Source of the DNA: Odontocerum albicorne
Taxonomy: Eukaryota; Arthropoda; Insecta; Trichoptera; Odontoceridae
Reading direction: 5' to 3'
DNA length: 64,000 nt
Assembly (NCBI GenBank): GCA_949825065.1
Contig: OX463854.1
Coordinates: 14,359,112 to 14,423,111, forward strand
Shown in pieces: positions 57,840-64,000 of this stretch. Position 1 is the stretch's first letter, and every line of letters starts with the position of its first letter. The notes under the pieces were generated by a model, which did not search any database, was not told where the DNA came from, and saw only the letters and a program-made list of their open reading frames with translations. Both the position numbers and the translations under genes were made by a program.

Positions 57840-58450
57840 TGCTTTGTTCACGAAACACCACTTGCTGTCTGAGACAGCCAGGTACATTTTCCTGGAAAGA
57901 TCTTTCAATGACGACATGGTAAAGTGCAATTTTTGTTCACGATTGGCGCCACTCGTATTGGTAAGAGAGATAGAAATATTTGTCCTCTCTCTCTCGCGAT
58001 GTTCTTTCAAAGGGGGAGCGATAGCTCTCCAGCTTTCTTTTCCATTCGAGACTTGGTGCTGGACGGACGTTGGTTCAACACGGCTCACACGGAATACTAC
58101 CCGTATTCATAGCTGCATTTTCTCTGCTGTATCACAAACGCTTCAAGACGACGAATATTATTTCCTTGTATTTAATGCTGGATTTCGTGACAGGACTTTG
58201 TGCCCTGGCTTTACTTAAATTCAAATTTCCTATTGTAAACCCCCTTGTTAGAATTCACAACACAATCTACGAGCCATTGATTCGGGAACCGAACTTAAAA
58301 CTTTTTTTTCATTAATCCATTTATATAATAAACTGTTTTGTTTTTAAAATTATATCTCGTTTAATTGTGCCCCTTGTCCCGCTAAGAATCGAGAAAGAGT
58401 TACTCAGAGTACCAATAACCCAGCGAACTCCTGAGATCAAAGAGGATTTG
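57840..58450 (+). repeat. Candidate solo LTR (tentative)
   Basis: GC-richer 5' half with overlapping open frames on both strands, then AT-rich DNA with AATAAACTG at 58328 and TTTAATTGTGCCCC at 58358. The latter resembles TTTAATTGTTATACCCC at 54936 in the other candidate. Boundaries are not defined. Confidence 0.35.
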
Positions 58451-58569
58451 TTCCTTTTCAACCGGCTGAGCAGAGCAGGCGTCACACCTGGTAAGATTGG
58501 AATGTGTTATAATTGATTTATGTATTTAAATGTGTACATTATATTATTCTAAAAAATAGGAAAAGGTGT

Positions 58570-59000
58570 GACACATGTCCCTTTTGGGGATAGGCAAAGA
58601 GGACAGATATATACGCCTTTCTATCCATGCACAGCTCTCACCTTATATACATTCATACATCTCGTCAAATATGTTCTCATGTTTCTCATACTTCTTAATT
58701 TTCCCTCAGTTAATGTTTTCCCACTGTCTCTTCCACTCTTTTCTCGGATAACCTCTTCCATTATCTCCATTCACTTGATATTTGTTTCATAAATCATTCG
58801 CAGCTCATTCTATCAATGTAGCCAAACCATGTGAAGATTATTTTTCAATTCTACTTATAACATCCATATCTAACAAGCAGTTATGCTTCCGACCATTCCT
58901 CACTTTATCAAGCATTGTAATACCAGACATTCTACGCAAGGGACGCATTACTTCCACTTTCTTTCTACTCTAAGCCCTCCTTTTTAATTTCAAAGATTTG
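58570..59000 (-). pseudogene. LINE-A-like C-terminal fragment
   Basis: Minus strand: KKVEVMRPLRRMSGITMLDK at 58960 (usual VEMRxLRRxxGVTxxDR), VRNGRKHNCLLDMDVISRIE, HGLATLIE (GHVERME block), GRGYPRKEWKRQWENI (GRGRPRKxW) at about 58730, and CAWIERRIYLSSLPIPK near 58590. Longer continuous matches than most copies. Confidence 0.75.
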
Positions 59001-59609
59001 CTTCTTTACATGAAGGTTGGCATATGCACATCATTATACACAAACATTTTTAAAGATTTTGCGATTGATTTACTAGCAAACAACACTAAGTGCACCGTTG
59101 ATATTGTTCCGTGCAGCAACACGGCTTTTAACATAACGAAAACATAAATATAAAATATGAGCGGATACAAGAATAACGGATTTCAAAAACATTTCTATCC
59201 TGAAAATGAAATTTGAAAGGATGTGTTCGCTCAAGTGTCTAATTAAATTAAGCGCGGTACGTTTTTCCCACACCAAACGTGACTGTGGTGGATTCTCTCT
59301 CATACGGAAGGTTCATTCTATTACGGATGCATCACCAAAAAATGAGTCTAGGAAAGATAAAAGACAAGTGGAAAGTAACGATGTACGAGTATATGTAGGA
59401 AAGGTCCATTTTAAGACTATTATTTCATTATTTTAGATGAATTAAGAATAAAATATATCAATAATAGCCATTTTTTACTCTCTCTGACCTAATTTTTATA
59501 CTTCAATAAAAGTATAGGTTTTAAAATTTTCGTGTAAAGATCTAATAAAATCAATGGTTCATTAAAGTCATTGAATCTTATTTACTGAAGATCGCTTATC
59601 TACCTCAGA
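59001..59609. other. Unassigned stretch
   Basis: A 76-codon plus frame at 59206-59436 without recognisable content. Confidence 0.35.
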
Positions 59610-59860
59610 TGGTCAAACAATTCAGCTTTAGGCTCCCAGATGTTGGTCGCTCGTTCGCCGTCTTCTTCCATTTTTTCTCCATTCCTAATATCCTGCTAGA
59701 CGTTATCTAAAAACCTCTGTCTTGGGCTTGCATAATGATATTTGTTGACCGTGTCAACTATGATATGCTCACATGGTATATCCATACCCACCTTGGCAAC
59801 ATTATGTCACTGATAATAAGTGACTACGTCGATAATTTTCGAATTTTATGTTTGTTAATG
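59610..59860 (-). pseudogene. LINE-E C-terminal fragment, copy 2
   Basis: Minus strand: IIVDTVNKYHYASPRQRFLD, NV-stop-QDIRNGEK, then ATNIWEPKAEL. The first block aligns with SVDTANKDHYVCSTRKK at 45.7 kb. Confidence 0.6.
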
Positions 59861-60119
59861 TTCAACCCCTTGTTGAGCAAGTGCGTTTTTTAAGGTAGCA
59901 AATGATATTAAAACCGTTTGGATTATCATCAAAGATTACTTGTAGATATTTTTTTCATGTTAAATGCATTACATAGTGTTAAAAATAGTTTGATGCTTAG
60001 ACAATTCCAATAAAAACCATTAATTTGTTAGAATCGTCGTTATCCATAACATATTTCATAAGTTTTGTTTTTTAATAATTTTCATGTATAAAGTGTAATT
60101 TATCAATGTATTTCATCAT
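59861..60119. other. AT-rich spacer
   Basis: Nothing recognised. Confidence 0.4.
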
Positions 60120-60660
60120 CATCCTGTTGTGTAACTCATGATTGAGCATCGTTACTCACATGACTGCCTCCGATGACTCCTCTCCATCCATCCCTGCTCT
60201 CGGCGGCTCGAAAGGTAGTTAATAAGGGTAGTCCAGTTGCGTCTTACACCTGGCCAGTGCTTTCACGCCTCCAGTAACTGTAAACTTTTTCAAAACTGTC
60301 TTCTTGACCACGAGCGATGTGCCCAAAAATCGGAGGACTCGTTTAAGTCTTATTGTCGACGACCTGTTGATGATTCTCAGTTCTTCAAGAACGGAGACGT
60401 TAATTCGCCATACTGTCCATGGAATTCATAACGTCCTTTTTCAACAACACATTTAAAATGCCTCTAAGAGTATTCTACGCTCTCGCTTGCTCTCAGAGTC
60501 CAAGTCTCCGCGCCATACATGAGTATTGCGAAGACGAGAGACTTAACTAGGCGCATTGTCGTCTTGATGTTGATAGTTCTGCTCTTCCATATGTTTTCCA
60601 GCTTTGACATTGCATTTTTTGCCATTCCAGGTGTTCTTTTCACCTCAACATCACATCCTC
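60120..60660 (-). pseudogene. LINE-F reverse transcriptase C-terminal region
   Basis: Minus strand: MAKNAMSKLENIWKSRTINI at about 60625, KTTMRLVKSLVFAILMYGAE then TWTLRAS at about 60510, broken frames through the IQRPSTI-like block, GVRRNWTTLINYLS near 60230 and SRDGWRGVIGGSH at about 60170. This is the usual order thumb, YGAETWTL, …, DRDRWRGVIxGSHDxQ for this LINE type. Different family from LINE-A (YGAETW and RGVIRGSH versions). Multiple shifts. Confidence 0.8.
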
Positions 60661-61551
60661 CATGGTTGCATATACATACTGGAACCTAAGAATGTATTTA
60701 TGCGCATTCATAACACTCTCATGCAAATATATCTAGTGGATTATTAAAGCAATATCAATCATTATTATCCTTCCTAATATGCAACATGTCTAATTAATTA
60801 GTATTATTTTAATAATCAGGCATCCACATAATTATTCATTCAATGTGTACAAAATATTCTCCCCGAGGTGAATTGATTACTTGAAAATAATTCTTGTTTC
60901 GTTACGTTGTAAAGACGAAGAAGTTGAAAGAATATTTTTTGCCTCCAATTGGAAGATAAAAAACTAAAATCTGAAGACTTGTTTAAAAATTTGTTTCTTT
61001 ATGATACATAATTCAATATTTACAGTTAAAATAATTTGAATAGAAAGGCGAACCTTAGAGTATATTTACATACCAATACAACAAACACCATTTTATGAAT
61101 ATGGAAAACAACTTCAAGTGAAAAAGTGGTCTAATTCCTTTTAATATTATTTTAATAGTTTTTTCCAAAATGCTTCATCTGAGACATTCACAAACATTTA
61201 CCTTCAACACGGCACAATAACCTGGTGAGGAAAACGTGGACCATTTTAGTGATTTGTATGAATTATGTAACACTGTACAACGGTCACCTATGAATTACTT
61301 AGCGTCGTGAGTTTTCTCTTGACACGTGGCAGAAAAGAACGCTACTCTCTCTTGTCTTGGTTCTTTTACAAGAACAACTTTGGTTATTTAACTATAATAT
61401 CGTACGAGAAGTATTTATATTAAACTATTTAGATACGTTGGTTTATTTTTTTAACAGTTCCAATTGTTCTTCATTTACACATGCTCATAAGATATAAGTA
61501 ACTTTATAACTACGGATTGTATTATATTACACTATCTTTATATAAAGTACA
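60661..61551. other. AT-rich stretch without a recognised gene
   Basis: Nothing recognised. Confidence 0.4.
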
Positions 61552-61736
61552 ACATAGCTGGTTTATTTCTATGTACCTCTTCCCACCAACAAGATAGGTT
61601 AAAAAGACCTGAAGTGAAAACCAGGCTTGAACCCTTCAAAAAAAAATAATTCGGTCACAACGGGAATCCAACCCATAAACCCTCGAGTTGGATCATAAGA
61701 GTCTTACCAACTGGACCACGGAGCTCGTGAAGTGAC
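61552..61736 (-). mobile_element. SINE-A, complete, minus strand
   Basis: Minus strand: ACGAGCTCCGTGGTCCAGTT, GGTAAGACTCTTATGATCC, ATGGGTTGGATTCCCGTTG (B box), poly-A/T, GCCTGGTTTTCACTTCAGGT, TTGTTGGTGGGAAGAGG and ACCAGCTATGTTGTACTTTA. Confidence 0.8.
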
Positions 61737-61750
61737 TTCTTATTTAAGGT

Positions 61751-61830
61751 TTTGATGACCTCCGTGGTCTAGTTGGTAAGACGCCTGTCTTCCGACCCGG
61801 AGGTCACGGGCTCGGTTCGATTAAGAAAAA
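61751..61830 (+). mobile_element. SINE-A head, plus strand
   Basis: TTGATGACCTCCGTGGTCTA, GTTGGTAAGACGCCTGTCTT, CACGGGCTCGGTTCGATTA (B box), then the match ends. It lies head-to-head with the previous SINE. Confidence 0.8.
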
Positions 61831-62190
61831 GGGTTGAGTTTGGATTTTATTAGAAAATGCGAATGATTTTTAGTGTTAGTTTCCATGTTATGTAAATATT
61901 TTTTAAAGTTTTTTTTTGTTTGTAATTGCGAATAGTTTAAAATCATTTATATTTAATTTATAATTATTTCAATAATTAAACTCAAATTTATTGGGCTAAT
62001 TAAACTTTGAGCTACATGTTACTGTATTATATTACCAAAATGTGTATTAGAACGTTATATCCTCTAATCTCACTTTGTATATGAAAATCAAGGGACTTTT
62101 AATACTTTTCAAGGTGGTGATTGTTTTCAGACTTAACCATATTTATGGAGATTGTGAAGTCAACTTTTCACTTTGAGCCAAAAATTTATT
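61831..62190. other. AT-rich spacer
   Basis: Nothing recognised. Confidence 0.4.
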
Positions 62191-62542
62191 CGAAACTTTA
62201 TGTACTAACAAACGAAACTTTAAGTACTAACAAACGGAACTTTAAGTACGAACAAACGAAACTTTAAGTACTAACAAAAGAAACTTTAAGTACTAACAAA
62301 CGAAACTTTCAGTACTAACAAACGAAACATTAAGTACTAACAAACGAAACATTAAGTACTAACAAACGAAACATTAAGTACTAACAAACGAAACATTAAG
62401 TACTAACAAACGAAACATTAAGTACTAACAAACAAAACATTAAGTACTAACAAACGAAACATTAAGTACTAACAAACGAGACTTTAAGTACTAACAAAAG
62501 AAACTTTAAGTACTAACAAACGAAACTTTAAGCACTAACAAA
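62191..62542 (+). repeat. 22-bp tandem array, 16 copies
   Basis: Exact 22-bp steps from 62191 to 62521. Unit CGAAACTTTAAGTACTAACA then AA. A subset of middle units has ACATTAAG instead of ACTTTAAG, so the array has grown by copying blocks. No spacers, so not CRISPR-like. Confidence 0.95.
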
Positions 62543-62609
62543 CGATATATAAACATTATTAAACGATAAAAAAATTCCAGATGTATTTAAATTCTATTTT
62601 TAAATATTA

Positions 62610-63889
62610 GGTCCTTACATATGAAATTGGCGTTTTGCCGTACTGGCAACTTTGATCTCAAATATCTTCTCTTTGGTTAAGAATTCCAAATTCAAATTTA
62701 TACAGCTATTTACTCAAGTATTTGTATTTCGAAAATTATAATTCATTTGTTTTTTCCTCAATTGTTTTTTTTCTTTGCGTCACTCAGTTTACAAAATGGA
62801 AAACTTGAAATATCGCGTTATTTACGAGTACGAGTTCCACCGTGGCACCAGTGCTGCAGAAACGGCTCGAAGGATTAATGATGTGTATGGCGACGGTGCC
62901 GCAAAAGAAAACATAGTGCGTTTTTGGTTCCAACGTTTTCGTTCTGGAAATTTCGACCTGCAGAACAAGCCCCGTGGATGGCCGGAGACCAAAGTTGATA
63001 ATGAAGAATTGAAGGCTATTGTGGAAGCGGATCCATCGCAAACCACGTCCGAGTTAGCTGCGGGCTGCGGTGCTAGTGATAAAACTGTTTTAATCCACTT
63101 GAAGCAAATTGGGAAGGTGAAAAAGCTTGAAAGGTGGGTACCTCACGAATTGAGTGAAGCAAATCAACAAACGCGCGTTGACTGCTGCGTTGCATTACTC
63201 AACCGGCACAATAATGAAGGGATTTTGAATCGAATCATTACCTGTGATGAAAAGTGGATCCTGTATGATAATCGGAAGCGCTCATCGCAATAGCTGAACC
63301 CTGCCGAACCAGCCAAACCATGCCCCAAGCGAAAATTGACTCCAAAAAAGTTACTTGTGAGCGTTTGGTGGACTAGTGCTGGTGTCGTTCACTACAGCTT
63401 TCTTAAATCTGGCCAGACAATTACGGCAGATGTCTATTGTCAGCAACTGCAAACCATGATGGAAAAGCTAGCTGCTAAACAACCGAGGCTGGTTAATCGC
63501 TCTAGGCCACTGCTGCTTCATGATAACGCTAGACCACACACTGCACAACAGACGGCTACCAAATTAGAAGAGCTTCAATTGGAATGTCTAAGACATCCAC
63601 CGTACTCTCCGGACCTTGCCCCAACAGATTACTTTTTTTTTCGAAATTTGGATAACTTCTTGCAAGGGAAAAAATTCAACTCCGATGGGGCAGTCCAAAC
63701 CGACTTCAAAGATTTTATTGATTCCCGTCCGAATGGCTTTTTTAGTAAAGGGATCGATGAACTACCTATGAGATGGCAAAAGTGCATAGATAGCAATGGT
63801 ACATACTTTGATTAAATAAATATATTATATTAAAAAAAATCAACTTTATGTTCCTCCCAAACAAAACGCCAATTTCATATGTAAGGACC
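62610..63889 (+). mobile_element. Mariner copy 2 (1280 bp)
   Basis: 28-bp terminal inverted repeats starting GGTCCTTACATATGAAATTG at both ends, with a perfect TA target duplication (62608-62609 and 63890-63891). Same element as copy 1 at 36258, opposite strand. Confidence 0.96.
62796..63815 (+). pseudogene. Mariner transposase with one nonsense mutation
   Basis: The 339-codon transposase frame of copy 1, broken only by TAG at 63291-63293 in place of the Trp codon at residue 166 (TGG to TAG). The frame continues unshifted to the normal stop at 63813. All three catalytic Asp codons are present downstream or upstream of the stop. Other replacements against copy 1: GRPE has become GWPE (R62W), T40I, K58N, V93A, H162R, P227A, C235R and Y280F. 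The stop lies after D151 and before D243, so no full catalytic domain can be made without read-through. The change in GRPE affects the linker between DNA-binding domains. Confidence 0.95.
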
Positions 63890-63891
63890 TA

Positions 63892-64000
63892 ATATTATGA
63901 TAATTTAACTCACTTTCCGAAAGAATTTGATCAACTCCAGCAATAGTTTTTAACTGTTAAAAATCAAAACGTTCAGTATAAAAAAATCTAAAAGGGAGAA
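63892..64000. other. Right edge
   Basis: AT-rich flank, nothing recognised. Confidence 0.4.

Noticed and set aside
61751..61830. True tRNA gene
   Set aside because: A and B boxes are present, but the same head recurs with a SINE body elsewhere and a proper acceptor stem and anticodon loop could not be drawn.
62191..62542. CRISPR array
   Set aside because: Direct repeats without unique spacers in a eukaryotic context; a simple minisatellite.

Overview
The window looks like AT-rich, gene-poor nuclear DNA of an arthropod, most likely an insect. Evidence for this is two near-identical DD34D mariner elements of a type common in insects, many decayed non-LTR retrotransposon (LINE) 3' ends, tRNA-derived SINEs, a gypsy/mag-type LTR element primed by tRNA-Trp, and metazoan histone H2B sequence inside that element. 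No host protein-coding gene with recognisable exons, no rRNA and no true tRNA gene was found. Nearly all longer open frames are antisense shadows of decayed LINEs or chance frames in AT-rich DNA. The species cannot be named from the sequence.

Layout. 1-1738: a non-autonomous LTR element whose 5' LTR is cut by the window edge. Its interior holds an exact tRNA-Trp primer binding site, about 73 codons of histone H2B, the C-terminal part of a gypsy-type gag, no pol, a polypurine tract and the 3' LTR. 4.2-32 kb: unassigned AT-rich DNA with scattered SINEs, LINE ends (4.2, 9.4-9.9, 11.7-12.3, 13.7-14.9, 22.9-23.6, 29.2-29.8, 30.2 kb), minisatellites at 12.3 and 21.7 kb, and a 747-bp TA-flanked terminal-inverted-repeat element at 24.56-25.30 kb with a SINE nested inside. 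32.9-33.6 kb: an internally deleted mariner of a second lineage. 35.4-37.8 kb: a LINE split by an intact-looking mariner. 39.9-50.8 kb: SINEs of two families, a 66-bp repeat array (43.3 kb), a mariner N-terminal relic (43.9 kb), a hAT-like miniature element (46.7 kb), two strong foldbacks (47.1 and 47.5 kb), LINE ends, and a 48-bp tandem array grown from a LINE reverse transcriptase motif (50.3 kb). 51-61 kb: more LINE fragments and two GC-richer candidate solo LTRs. 61.5-63.9 kb: an inverted SINE pair, a 22-bp x 16 array and a second mariner with a single nonsense mutation.

How the parts interact. The elements form a nested record. Mariner copy 1 sits in a LINE and a SINE sits in a TIR element. 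The main SINE family ends in a 3' segment resembling the tail of one LINE family here, which suggests that LINE mobilised it. The most unusual object is the LTR element at the left edge. It appears to have replaced the front of gag with captured histone H2B coding sequence, and its LTR contains a second, decayed copy of its own LTR/primer-site junction. All family assignments come from reading motifs by eye; no database search was run.
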